NCBI RefSeq assembly: GCF_026013645.1
Contig: NZ_CP110224.1
Coordinates: 3,224,001 to 3,288,000 of the forward strand
DNA length: 64,000 bases
Direction: 5' to 3'
DNA from: Virgibacillus natechei
GTDB lineage: Bacteria > Bacillota > Bacilli > Bacillales > Amphibacillaceae
In this document: positions 21,042 through 29,579 of the stretch, one piece after another
Layout: every line of letters begins with the position of its first letter
Numbering within the stretch: the first letter of the stretch is position 1
Program-made: the position numbers and the translations under genes
The notes under the pieces: model-generated
Database searches by the model: none
Told to the model about the DNA's origin: nothing
What the model saw: only the letters and a program-made list of their open reading frames with translations

Positions 21042-21947
21042 CTATAACCATTTCTCTAGAAAACCTTTTACCTCGAATCTCATCTCAGCTGTTTCTGCAT
21101 GTCCTATATTATAACGAAATAACTTCCATGCCTCCGGTTTTCCTGCCTGAAGGTAGACTTCTTTCATTTGTTCGTCAATTTTATCAAGACCTTTAGTAGG
21201 CACTAATGGATCATGACTCCCAGCAAGACTTAAATGCGGACGGGGTGCTATGAGTGCATTAATTTCAGAAGTCGTAAAATGCTTTAACAAGTTTGGTACA
21301 TAAAAATAAATTCCATGGCGATCAAGACGTCTTTCTTCTATTAATGTATGAAAATCCACTAAACCACAAATATCCACACATACGTTTAAGCGGGTATCTA
21401 GTGCGGCAAGCCACCATGACATAGCACTTCCCATCGAAATCCCCATTGTACCAAGTCTGCTTTCGTCCACGTCCGAGCGGGATGTTACATAGTCGATGGC
21501 ACGTAAGCTATCATAAACCATCATTCCCCATAGTACTTGACCTGACCACAACATTTCTTTAAAAAGCTCGCTTTCCGTCCTTTCGCTTCTGCTTCCAAAT
21601 CCCCATGCATCGATACTAAATACAGCATACCCCATATTTGTTAGTTCTTGGGCGTAGGAAGGTTCTTGTAAATAGGTATTCCCTTGAATTAGTTCATCTT
21701 TTCCAAGCTGGTAATTCCCACCGTGTGAATGATTAAAGATAATGGTTGGAAAGGGGCCTTTTTTATTACGTGGTCGTACAAAATAAGCGGGGACTGGATC
21801 AACCCCGTTGAAATCGAATATCCATGATTCTATTATATAGTGAGTATTCCCTTCTTCCCCTACCTTACGCGATGAAATAGGTTGTGACCTTGGTGGTAAA
21901 TCACCAAGCAAGTTATATAATTGTATCCTGCGACTTTCTACTCCCAT
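21042..21947 (-). CDS. Alpha/beta hydrolase, possible xylan esterase
   Basis: A serine hydrolase of 301 aa without a signal peptide, so cytoplasmic. The nucleophile elbow is GTMGISMGSAMSWW, preceded by FNHSHGGNYQLG (oxyanion region). The acid is probably Asp in LAGSHDPLVPT and the base His in YNIGHAETAE. The family resembles dienelactone-hydrolase/acetyl-xylan-esterase-like enzymes. Deacetylation or de-esterification of imported xylo-oligomers fits the location, but the substrate cannot be read from the sequence. The ATG follows AGGAGATG. Confidence 0.75.
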   Translation of the reverse strand: MGVESRRIQLYNLLGDLPPRSQPISSRKVGEEGNTHYIIESWIFDFNGVDPVPAYFVRPRNKKGPFPTIIFNHSHGGNYQLGKDELIQGNTYLQEPSYAQELTNMGYAVFSIDAWGFGSRSERTESELFKEMLWSGQVLWGMMVYDSLRAIDYVTSRSDVDESRLGTMGISMGSAMSWWLAALDTRLNVCVDICGLVDFHTLIEERRLDRHGIYFYVPNLLKHFTTSEINALIAPRPHLSLAGSHDPLVPTKGLDKIDEQMKEVYLQAGKPEAWKLFRYNIGHAETAEMRFEVKGFLEKWL

Positions 21948-21968
21948 TCTTACATCTCCTTTTTATAA

Positions 21969-22456
21969 GGCTGTTTTCGTTTTTGACACAAAATCTCTAA
22001 AAGACGACGTAACTACTGTTTGTTATAAGTATTTACTATAAACTCCGTTCGGGATCGCTCCGGGCAGATGCTTTCCGCGGGCACGGCCTTAGCCTCCTCG
22101 AGAAAAGCACTCTGCGGGGTCTTCGGACACGTGCTGTTCCCGCAGGAGTCACCGCCCTCCGCTCACCCGAACTGGTGAGGCGGTTCGAGATTTTGAATAT
22201 TGATTACTAATGCAATTTAGCGGCAGTAACCGGAACACTCAGCGGAGGAAACACATGAAGACTCCTGCGGGAGGAAAGGCCTAGGTGAGACCCCGGAGTG
22301 CGTTAGCACGAGGAGGCTCACCAGCCGCCCGCGGAAAGCGAAATGTGTTTCCGTAGCGAATTCCTGCTCTCAACCAGCGTTTGCAAAAGAATTTTCACTA
22401 CGTCGTCTTTTATATCAACTCCGACGATTTAAAGGTAACCATTCTTACGAAAAGAG
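21969..22456. repeat. MITE-like composite repeat with two palindromic units
   Basis: The ends are imperfect inverted repeats (GGCTGTTTTCGT at the left, ACGAAAAGAG at the right). A second inner pair, AAAAGACGACGTA / TACGTCGTCTTTT, lies near 22000 and 22410. Inside are unit 2 (22047-22172, ends GTTCGGG/CCCGAAC) and, inverted, unit 3 (22241-22358, ends GGAAACACAT/ATGTGTTTCC). It fills the 569-bp gap between the hydrolase and MATE genes. No gene is seen in it. Confidence 0.7.
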
Positions 22457-22516
22457 TTTTTATAAAGACATGAGTACACTTATTGCAAAGAAATATTACG
22501 CTGCTTTTTCAGGTAA

Positions 22517-23899
22517 CTAAGCGCCGCTATGTGCAGGTTTTGTTTGTTCCACCAACACTTTTTCCTCCCATTTTCGACTGCGCCAGCGAAAGAACATGAG
22601 TATTCCACGGAGCCATTCATCAATTACCATCGCTATCCAAATCCCGATTAATCCATAACCCAAATAAACGCCTAAAAGATACGCTAGCGGCACACTAATC
22701 CCCCACATAGAGATAACACCCATTATTACTGGAAATTTTGCATCCCCTGCAGCTCTTAACGCACTAATTATTACTAGATTCATTGTTTTTCCAGGCTCCA
22801 TAATGACCCCGATAAATAGTAAAGCAACTCCTACAGAGATAATCTCTTCTTCATTTGTAAAAATTCGCAGTACGTATTCCCCTGAAAAAGCAAGGATGGT
22901 TCCAACTGTCAAGGCTATTATCAACGCAACCTTTAACCCTCGATACATCTGATGGTACGCTTCCTCCCGTTTTCCTGCACCTACAAGTTGCCCGATGTAA
23001 ATTTGCATCCCTTTCGACATCGCCATAGAGAACACGGTCATTAGTGCCATCAGATTTTGCGTATATACATTCGTTGTTAGTGCCGTTGCACCTAATAACG
23101 TAATAAACACGGTGATCATAAGTTGGCTTGTATTATGAGATAGGTGCTCCCCTGCAGCTGGAACGCCTATGTTCATTATCTTTTTCACGTAGTCTAATTT
23201 CAGCTTAATAAAATCATTCCAGTTCAGTTTTATGTCTAATCGGCGGTATAGAATGAGAAATAACACAAGCATAGCTAATGTACGACATGCTGCTGTTGAA
23301 ATGGCTACACCCGTAACACCGAGTTGGGGGACACCTAGTTCACCAAAGATAAATAGATAGTTGCCAATGATATTAAGGATGTTCATTCCAAGTACGACTA
23401 ACATAACATCCTTCGTGTATCCCTTTGCTTCGAGCACGGAAGATATCGTCAAAACCATCGCTTGCGTAAAAAGCGTTCCACCAACGATCAACATATATAT
23501 GTTTGCGTACTCTAACAATTCAGCAGACAAATTAAACAGGTGTAAAAATGGATACCGAAAGAGGACAACAAGTAAACTTATTAAGATACCGAACAAAAGA
23601 TTGATAACAATGGCGTTGGCAATTGTAATACTAATATCCTTTGGCTTCTTCGCACCTACAAATTGGGCAACAACGACACCAGACCCCATTGCAGTAAAAT
23701 TAAATAAGACAAACGTGAATACCATAATTTGATTCACGACACCAATCGCTGCTACCGCATCATCAGATACGAAACTTAACATGAATACATCTGCAAACCT
23801 CATGAATGTATGCAAAAACACTTCGATAAAAAGAGGCCATGTTATCGCAAATAAGGTAAGTTTTTTTGATGCTGACATGCTTTTATTTATCCGAGGCAT
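22517..23899 (-). CDS. MATE family efflux transporter
   Basis: A multidrug/toxin exporter of about 460 aa with 12 hydrophobic segments. The MATE repeats are visible in ITWPLFIEVFLHTFMRFAD, GSGVVVAQFVGAKKPKD and GVPAAGEHLSHNTSQ. Transport is driven by Na+ or H+ in this family. The ATG at 23899 is favoured over a GTG at 23905 because GGAG is 5 nt away. It is flanked by a repeat element and a short gap, so probably monocistronic. There is no obvious link with sugar use. Confidence 0.9.
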   Translation of the reverse strand: MPRINKSMSASKKLTLFAITWPLFIEVFLHTFMRFADVFMLSFVSDDAVAAIGVVNQIMVFTFVLFNFTAMGSGVVVAQFVGAKKPKDISITIANAIVINLLFGILISLLVVLFRYPFLHLFNLSAELLEYANIYMLIVGGTLFTQAMVLTISSVLEAKGYTKDVMLVVLGMNILNIIGNYLFIFGELGVPQLGVTGVAISTAACRTLAMLVLFLILYRRLDIKLNWNDFIKLKLDYVKKIMNIGVPAAGEHLSHNTSQLMITVFITLLGATALTTNVYTQNLMALMTVFSMAMSKGMQIYIGQLVGAGKREEAYHQMYRGLKVALIIALTVGTILAFSGEYVLRIFTNEEEIISVGVALLFIGVIMEPGKTMNLVIISALRAAGDAKFPVIMGVISMWGISVPLAYLLGVYLGYGLIGIWIAMVIDEWLRGILMFFRWRSRKWEEKVLVEQTKPAHSGA

Positions 23900-24080
23900 A
23901 TACACTCCGATCCCTTCCCTAAAGCCAATCTCGTATTAGATGCTCACTTCAGATCGTTCCTTGCCTCCACAGGTTCTCACATATTGTTTTTTATTTGATT
24001 TTGACAGATTTGAGGAGGTACTTCCTTTTTTTATCCCTTAAGATAACGACCTTTGATATGGATTCATCTGCCAAAAATAT

Positions 24081-24103
24081 ACACCAGCTAAAAAAGCTGG
24101 TGT
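24081..24103 (-). terminator. Terminator of the Gfo/Idh/MocA pair
   Basis: ACACCAGCT and AGCTGGTGT arms around an A5 loop, just after the oxidoreductase stop. Confidence 0.65.
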
Positions 24104-24122
24104 TCGCATCTGTTACTAGACA

Positions 24123-25289
24123 CTATACGTTTACCCACTGTTTGGTTTCAGCAGATTCTTCAATAGCCGCTAGAATTTGTTGATTTTTTACACCGTCTTC
24201 AAAGTTCGGTGCTGGTTGATAATTCTCTGCAATTCCATTAAGAAACTCATGCACCAAATGAATGAATGTATGCTCATAACCAATAATGTGTCCTGCTGGC
24301 CAATAAGCCTCCGTATATGGATGTAATTCTTCCGTACAATTTATCAATCGAAACCCCTGTAGACCTGGTTCATCATCCGTAAAATAAACTTCCAGATTAT
24401 TCATATTTTCCATGTCCCAACGAATCGAACCTTTTTCTCCATTAATTTCAAATTTATTTTTGTTTCGATTACCGCCTGCAAATCGGCTTGCCTCAAATGT
24501 TCCCAGGGCCCCGTTCTCAAATCGGGTTAAAAATGCTACAGCATCATCAACCGTAACTTCTCCTAAGGTACGATTATCAGATGTAGCATTCAGGCCACCA
24601 GACATTTCTCCAACTGGACGTTCCTTGATGAAGGTTTCCATCATCGCAACCACTTCTTTAAACTCGCCAACTAAAAAACGAGCCAAGTCAATACTATGTG
24701 CACCAATGTCACCTAGCGCTCCAGATCCGGAGACTTCTTTCTTTAAACGCCACACAAGTGGAAACGATGGATCCATGATAAAATCTTGTAAGTAGTTGGC
24801 TCGGAAGTGGTATATCTTCCCTAACCGCCCCTCATCGAGTAACTTTTTTGTGAATTGGACTGCTGGAGCAAACCGGTAGTTATGACAGATCATATGGGTC
24901 ACGTTATTTTTTTGGACTGCATCATACATTTGCTCTGCTTCTTCCACCGTTAGAGCAAGTGGCTTTTCTGTAATAATATGTTTGCCAGCCTCGGCCGCTG
25001 CTATGGCAATTTCGGCATGCGTATGATTCGGTGTAACAATGTCAATAACATCAATATCATCTCGCTCAATCAAACGGCGCCAATCTGTTTCATACGATTC
25101 CCATCCCATTTTATCAGCTGCTTCTTTGACTCCTGCTTCATTCCTACCAGCAATTGCTTTTTGTATTGGTTTTATTTTTGGATCAAAGTAAAACGGTAAA
25201 TCGCGATACGCGTGACTATGTGCTTTTCCCATGAATTGATAGCCGACCATACCAATTCTAATTTCTTTTTGATTTACATTCACTACCAT
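24123..25289 (-). CDS. Gfo/Idh/MocA family oxidoreductase
   Basis: An NAD(P)-dependent sugar dehydrogenase, 388 aa. The Rossmann motif is RIGMVGYQFMGKAHSHAY and the catalytic lysine is in ITEKPLALT. The C-terminal alpha/beta domain includes GDIGAHSIDLARFLVGE, with the His/Asp pair usual in the family. It overlaps the upstream Gfo gene by 7 bp, so the two are translationally coupled and may act on one substrate. The ThuA gene upstream probably belonged to the same operon before a repeat element entered. The substrate is unknown. Confidence 0.88.
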   Translation of the reverse strand: MVVNVNQKEIRIGMVGYQFMGKAHSHAYRDLPFYFDPKIKPIQKAIAGRNEAGVKEAADKMGWESYETDWRRLIERDDIDVIDIVTPNHTHAEIAIAAAEAGKHIITEKPLALTVEEAEQMYDAVQKNNVTHMICHNYRFAPAVQFTKKLLDEGRLGKIYHFRANYLQDFIMDPSFPLVWRLKKEVSGSGALGDIGAHSIDLARFLVGEFKEVVAMMETFIKERPVGEMSGGLNATSDNRTLGEVTVDDAVAFLTRFENGALGTFEASRFAGGNRNKNKFEINGEKGSIRWDMENMNNLEVYFTDDEPGLQGFRLINCTEELHPYTEAYWPAGHIIGYEHTFIHLVHEFLNGIAENYQPAPNFEDGVKNQQILAAIEESAETKQWVNV

Positions 25290-26401
25290 TCACCGACCTT
25301 TTCTTTAAAATTTTCTTGGTTAATACCCACTGGAAGCGGGGTAGGCTGTACACACGTACTAGCCAATTCATAATGTTGATTTGTTTCTGAAGCATCATAA
25401 AAACCTTGCATGATATCTAACACATGGTAGGCAAGCTCCCCTTCTGCTCTAGGCACTTTACCTGCTAAAATTGCATGAGCCATCTCTGCGACACCTAGTC
25501 CCCTGCTATTATCCGTAAAACCATGTGTAAGTGGAATGTCACTCCAACCATCATGGTCATGTCTACGAAGATATACGGGCCCGCCAAATGTGTTCGGGTC
25601 TGGAACACTGAGGCTGCCTTCTGTTCCATGAATTTCAATTTTGGGTAATTGATGATGCCACGTATCATAACTCGTAATGATAGAGGCTACTGCACCATTG
25701 TAAAAATCTAGTACACCATTAATCTGAGAAGGCGTCTCTACCTTAATTTTTTCGCCATACTTTGGCTTACTTGTAATCGTTCTTTCCGGAAATGTAATCG
25801 TTGTTGACCCTGTTACACGTTTGACCGGTCCCATAAGCGAAAGGAGAGCCGTTATATAGTAAGGCCCCATATCAAACATCGGCCCACCGCCTTTTTTATA
25901 AAAAAAGTCTGGATTCGGATGCCATACCTCATGTCCATGATGCATCATAAATGCAGTTGCAGCAACAGGATCCCCGATCCATCCATCGTCAATTAATTTT
26001 CGGCTTGTTTGCAACCCACCGCCTAAAAAGGTATCCGGTGCATTTCCAACAAAAAGCCCTTTCGCTTTTGCAAGCTTTAGTACTTGTTGAGCTTCCTCGC
26101 GCGTTGCTGCAAGGGGTTTTTCTCCGTACACATGCTTCCCAGATTCGAGTGCTGTTAAAGCAATCTTTGCATGTTCGCTAGGGATGGTAAGATTGATTAC
26201 CATATCAATTTCTGGATCTGCCATAAGCGCTTCCGTCGAATAAGCTTTGGCTATATCGAATGTTTCTGCTTTTTCTCTTGCCCGATCTAGTTCCAAGTCT
26301 GCGCATGCTACTATATCAAAGACATCAAACCGTTTAGCATTTTTAAAATATATATCACTTATATTCCCACAGCCTACTACCCCTACTTTTATTTTTCCCA
26401 T
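25283..26401 (-). CDS. Gfo/Idh/MocA family oxidoreductase
   Basis: NAD(P)-dependent oxidoreductase, 372 aa, with nucleotide motif GVVGCGNISDIYFKN and catalytic YGEKPLAATREEA. The C-terminal domain carries FDMGPYYITALLSLMGPV. It overlaps the next gene by 7 bp. Upstream lie a repeat element and a ThuA-domain gene on the same strand. Gfo pairs with ThuA are known from 3-keto-sugar pathways such as trehalose ThuAB, which is the closest guess. Confidence 0.88.
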   Translation of the reverse strand: MGKIKVGVVGCGNISDIYFKNAKRFDVFDIVACADLELDRAREKAETFDIAKAYSTEALMADPEIDMVINLTIPSEHAKIALTALESGKHVYGEKPLAATREEAQQVLKLAKAKGLFVGNAPDTFLGGGLQTSRKLIDDGWIGDPVAATAFMMHHGHEVWHPNPDFFYKKGGGPMFDMGPYYITALLSLMGPVKRVTGSTTITFPERTITSKPKYGEKIKVETPSQINGVLDFYNGAVASIITSYDTWHHQLPKIEIHGTEGSLSVPDPNTFGGPVYLRRHDHDGWSDIPLTHGFTDNSRGLGVAEMAHAILAGKVPRAEGELAYHVLDIMQGFYDASETNQHYELASTCVQPTPLPVGINQENFKEKVGEW

Positions 26402-26433
26402 AGTACCCTTCCCATTCTTTTTAAAATTCTAAA

Positions 26434-26871
26434 GGCTATTTTCTAAAAAATTGTTGTTTTAGCATACCGCTACGGAAATACACTCCGCTTTCCGCGGGTG
26501 ACCCGTGAGCCTCCTTGAACTCCGTTCTGCGGGGTCTCACTCTGGCCACTGTTCCCGCAGGAGTCTCCATGTATTTCCTTCGCTGGTAAGATGCGTTACA
26601 ACTTCATCAAAATTGCTTGATTATAGCCATGCACTTTTATGATGGTTGATTGGAGCGGAGGACCGTTGACTCCTGCGGGAACAAAAGTTTTCGGTGGGAC
26701 GAGTAATCGCAGTCCCAGCCCCAGCACGTGCCTTAAAACCCCGCAGGACTATCCTAAGGAGGCTGAGGCCGTGCCCGCGGAAAACAACGGTCCGCAGCAG
26801 AAAGAAACCAACTGGTTCGTCGCAGTTTATATCAACTCTCTCAGAAAGCAACAATACTTACGAAAAGAGCC
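26434..26871. repeat. MITE-like composite repeat within the thuA-gfo interval
   Basis: The ends are imperfect inverted repeats of about 27 nt (GGCTATTTTCTAAAAAATTG; right end CAATACTTACGAAAAGAGCC). They match the ends of the 21969-22456 element, and TTTATATCAACTC is also shared. Inside are unit 4 (26467-26586) and inverted unit 5 (26652-26800), with CCGCGGGTGACC, GCGGGGTCTC and ACTCCTGCGGGAAC words. It accounts for nearly all of the 500-bp gap. No gene is seen in it. Confidence 0.7.
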
Positions 26872-26901
26872 ATTCTAAAGCGGATGTTCTAAAACGTTTT
26901 T

Positions 26902-27552
26902 TTATCTACTAGCCCATACGAAGCCTTTTCGTAACAACTCAATAACTTCTGGCATTCTAACAATGTCTGCAACATGTCCTAACGAGCAGTAATAGACATT
27001 ACCCTTTCCCCATTTTTTCGTCCAAACTACCGGCATATCGACCTCACCGTTTGGTTGGTGATCACCATCTGCTACTGGAAACTTGGTTGTTGCATGCACC
27101 TTTACCACAGGATCCACATGCATATAATATTGTTCCGAAACCACCGTAAAATCTTCCATTCCCTCCGTAAGCGGATGATCCGGGTCATGAATATGTACAT
27201 TGTAGGTGATGCCATCATCTCCTGGATGTGCTACCCACTGGCCTCCCACCATGAATTGGTAATCGGTTTCCCACCGAAAAGAATCACCTAAACCACCATG
27301 TAAACCAGCTAGACCAGATCCATTTGCGACTGCATCAATCAGTGGCTGCAATTGCTCTTTCGTAATTGTACCTTGTGTCCAGTTCGGCACAATCAGATCA
27401 TAAGCATTCAGGTCATCTTCCTCTAATGTCGTTAGTGTATCCGTAACTTTCACATCAAAATTTTCTTTCTGAAGAATTCCAGCTAAAATATGAGCAACTT
27501 CTTCTGGTTCATGCCCTTCCCATCCACCCTGGAATATTAATGCTTTTTTCAT
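26902..27552 (-). CDS. ThuA domain protein
   Basis: A glutamine-amidotransferase-like ThuA fold, about 216 aa. The motifs ALIFQGGWEGHEPEEVAHIL, LAGLHGGLGDSFRW and VVWTKKWGKGNVYYCSLGH are typical. ThuA proteins act in trehalose and other keto-sugar catabolism, probably on 3-keto products of Gfo-type dehydrogenases. The ATG at 27552 is a better start than 27561, because AGGAG abuts the earlier ATG. It is followed on the same strand, after a repeat element, by two Gfo/Idh/MocA genes. Confidence 0.85.
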   Translation of the reverse strand: MKKALIFQGGWEGHEPEEVAHILAGILQKENFDVKVTDTLTTLEEDDLNAYDLIVPNWTQGTITKEQLQPLIDAVANGSGLAGLHGGLGDSFRWETDYQFMVGGQWVAHPGDDGITYNVHIHDPDHPLTEGMEDFTVVSEQYYMHVDPVVKVHATTKFPVADGDHQPNGEVDMPVVWTKKWGKGNVYYCSLGHVADIVRMPEVIELLRKGFVWASR

Positions 27553-27561
27553 CAAAATCAT

Positions 27562-27861
27562 CTCCTAATAGATTAGATTTAGTAGGATTTCTGTTATTCT
27601 ACGAAAATCACCAAACAATTTTCACCCGTGGAATCCCAATGATTGCGTAGGTTCCAAAGATTCAATCATTTTTCAAAAAATCTTGGCGCCGTATATCTTC
27701 CCCTCCCGTCATGATATGTAACTGCTTACAAAACAGTATACCAATAAATACAGAGTTAGTCTATCGGTTGAACTAAGTATTCAATATGCAGGTTAAGAAA
27801 GAAATGGGAGGAAAATGAGCGTAAACCTTACTTAAACTTTCCTTCCATCTTTGCTATAAAA
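27562..27861. other. Intergenic region upstream of thuA
   Basis: No gene is seen. It must hold the thuA promoter, but no clear -35/-10 pair or operator was recognised. Confidence 0.4.
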
Positions 27862-27891
27862 CCCCCACCTCAAATAGAAATCGAGTGGGGG
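27862..27891 (-). terminator. Terminator of the GPH symporter gene
   Basis: CCCCCAC and GTGGGGG arms with inner CTC/GAG pairing, followed on the minus strand by TTTTAT. Confidence 0.8.
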
Positions 27892-27936
27892 TCACTATCC
27901 TATTCTCACCATCACATTACAAAAATGAATCTTCTA

Positions 27937-29334
27937 TTACAGATTTTTCGTACGCGCTTCTCCAACGTAACCATTCTCAATATCTTCTTTTACTTTAGGG
28001 ATGAATTTCTCATAGTTTAATAAGGCTACTGTAATAAACATAAGAATAACGGTGGCTAGTGGAAAGTATATCATCATTGTCTTCATTGCTATTGTTGCAC
28101 CATCCGTTTGCATAGTTGCACCAGCTACATATCCACCAATTGCAAGTGACCAACCTACCAAGGCCGAAGTGATCCCTTGTCCAATCTTCATTCCAGCACT
28201 TGTTAAACTAAATACAGAACCTTGAACAGGTACACCTGATTTCCAATATACCAAGTCCCCAACGTCAGCTACGATAGCGGTTAGAGCCCCTTGTAACGGC
28301 ACCAAACCTATAGCGTTTATAATCAACCCAATTACTAAAAATGTGACGTTTTCAGAAGAAAATATCATGATAACATAAGCAATTACGGAAACAATCAATC
28401 CAGCATTTACACTCTTTTTAATTCCAAATTTACCAACAAACTTTGGAGCAAAGAATAAACCAATGATCATTGGTAACAATGCTGCTACACTTAAAACACC
28501 CATCAGATCAGGATTATCCAAAACATACGTTGCATAATAAACTCTTATCCCATTCTCTGTCTGTCTTAAGTACCATAATAAATACAAAACAAATGTCAAA
28601 ATAAAGTATTTGTTCGTAATTAAGACCTTCACAATTGGTAGAAAAGCAGTTTTTTCTTCTTTATTTTTCTTTTCTGCAACATTCCTTTCTTTAACAAACC
28701 ACCCTGTGGCCATTAACGGTATTGCACATAATAGCGCATACAATGCTGCCACAAAAGTCCAACCTTGCTGCCCACCACCAAACGCATCTACTAACAGAAC
28801 TGTAAATGTATTAATAGATAATACAGCAACGTTAGCAAAGATAAAACGAATACTTCCTAGTGATACACGATCTTTTTTATCATTTGTCATAAAGGAAGTC
28901 AGAGATGAATACGCCACATTATTAGCAGTGTAAAAGAGTGCCGAAATTAAAAAGTATATTAAAAACACATAGACAATTTTACCTGTTTGACCGAAAGAAC
29001 TCGGTACATTAAATAACATAAATGTTAAAATACCTAAGATAGGTGCAGTCCAAAACACCCATGGCTTTGCCTTGCCCATTTTTGCTTTTGTATTGTCAAC
29101 TACTTTCCCCATGTACAAATCCGTAAATCCATCAGCAACACGGGAAATTAAAATAAGCGTACCAATAATCCCGGCACCAATGCCTGCTGTATCGGTCATA
29201 TAAATCGTAATAAATGAAGCGATAAAGGTCCAACTATAATTCGCTCCAAAATCACCTAAACCAAAAGTAAGCTTTTCATTCATTGTTAGTTTCTGTGTTT
29301 TCTTATAATTCCTCTCTTGTTGTGCACTTTCCAT
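27937..29334 (-). CDS. GPH family pentoside/xyloside:cation symporter
   Basis: A membrane symporter of the glycoside-pentoside-hexuronide family, 465 aa with about 12 helices. Family signatures are KLTFGLGDFGANYSWTF, SRVADGFTDLYMGKVVD and AKPWVFWTAP near the N-terminus, and VPVQGSVFSLTSAGMKIGQG in the second half. XynP and XylP of other Firmicutes are relatives, so xylose or a xyloside is the likely cargo. It is downstream of xylA-xylB copy 2 after 245 bp that include a repeat fragment. It has its own terminator. Confidence 0.9.
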   Translation of the reverse strand: MESAQQERNYKKTQKLTMNEKLTFGLGDFGANYSWTFIASFITIYMTDTAGIGAGIIGTLILISRVADGFTDLYMGKVVDNTKAKMGKAKPWVFWTAPILGILTFMLFNVPSSFGQTGKIVYVFLIYFLISALFYTANNVAYSSLTSFMTNDKKDRVSLGSIRFIFANVAVLSINTFTVLLVDAFGGGQQGWTFVAALYALLCAIPLMATGWFVKERNVAEKKNKEEKTAFLPIVKVLITNKYFILTFVLYLLWYLRQTENGIRVYYATYVLDNPDLMGVLSVAALLPMIIGLFFAPKFVGKFGIKKSVNAGLIVSVIAYVIMIFSSENVTFLVIGLIINAIGLVPLQGALTAIVADVGDLVYWKSGVPVQGSVFSLTSAGMKIGQGITSALVGWSLAIGGYVAGATMQTDGATIAMKTMMIYFPLATVILMFITVALLNYEKFIPKVKEDIENGYVGEARTKNL

Positions 29335-29392
29335 ATGTCACCCACCTAGATGTAATATTTCATAAGGTCTATCATAAAAGCGCTTAATTAAA

Positions 29393-29460
29393 GGCTGTTT
29401 TTCTTAAAGGTTGGGACTGGGACTGCGCTTACGCGTCCCAGGACGTGACGTTTTAGTCGA
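29393..29460. repeat. Fragment of the MITE-like repeat family
   Basis: AAAGGCTGTTTTTCTTAAAG resembles the left end of the 21969 and 26434 elements. It is followed by GGGACTGGGACTGCG and GTCCCAGGACGTGACG, words also seen near 26690-26730. Only part of an element remains. Confidence 0.45.
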
Positions 29461-29579
29461 TCTGCCCGTTAAACTGAGATAAATTCAATGAACTGATTAA
29501 TCGCTTCCAAGATTAAAAATTCATCATTAGAAAGTCCGTGCCAAGAACATTCCCTTAAAATTTAGCATTCTATTACATG

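Noticed and set aside
26621..26912. Short open frames within the palindromic repeat at 26.6-26.9 kb
   Set aside because: They exist on both strands because the repeat is GC-rich and palindromic; no ribosome binding site or conserved protein.
29366..29384. cre-like AAAAGCGCTTAATT upstream of the GPH symporter
   Set aside because: Lacks both outer TG and CA; too weak to call.
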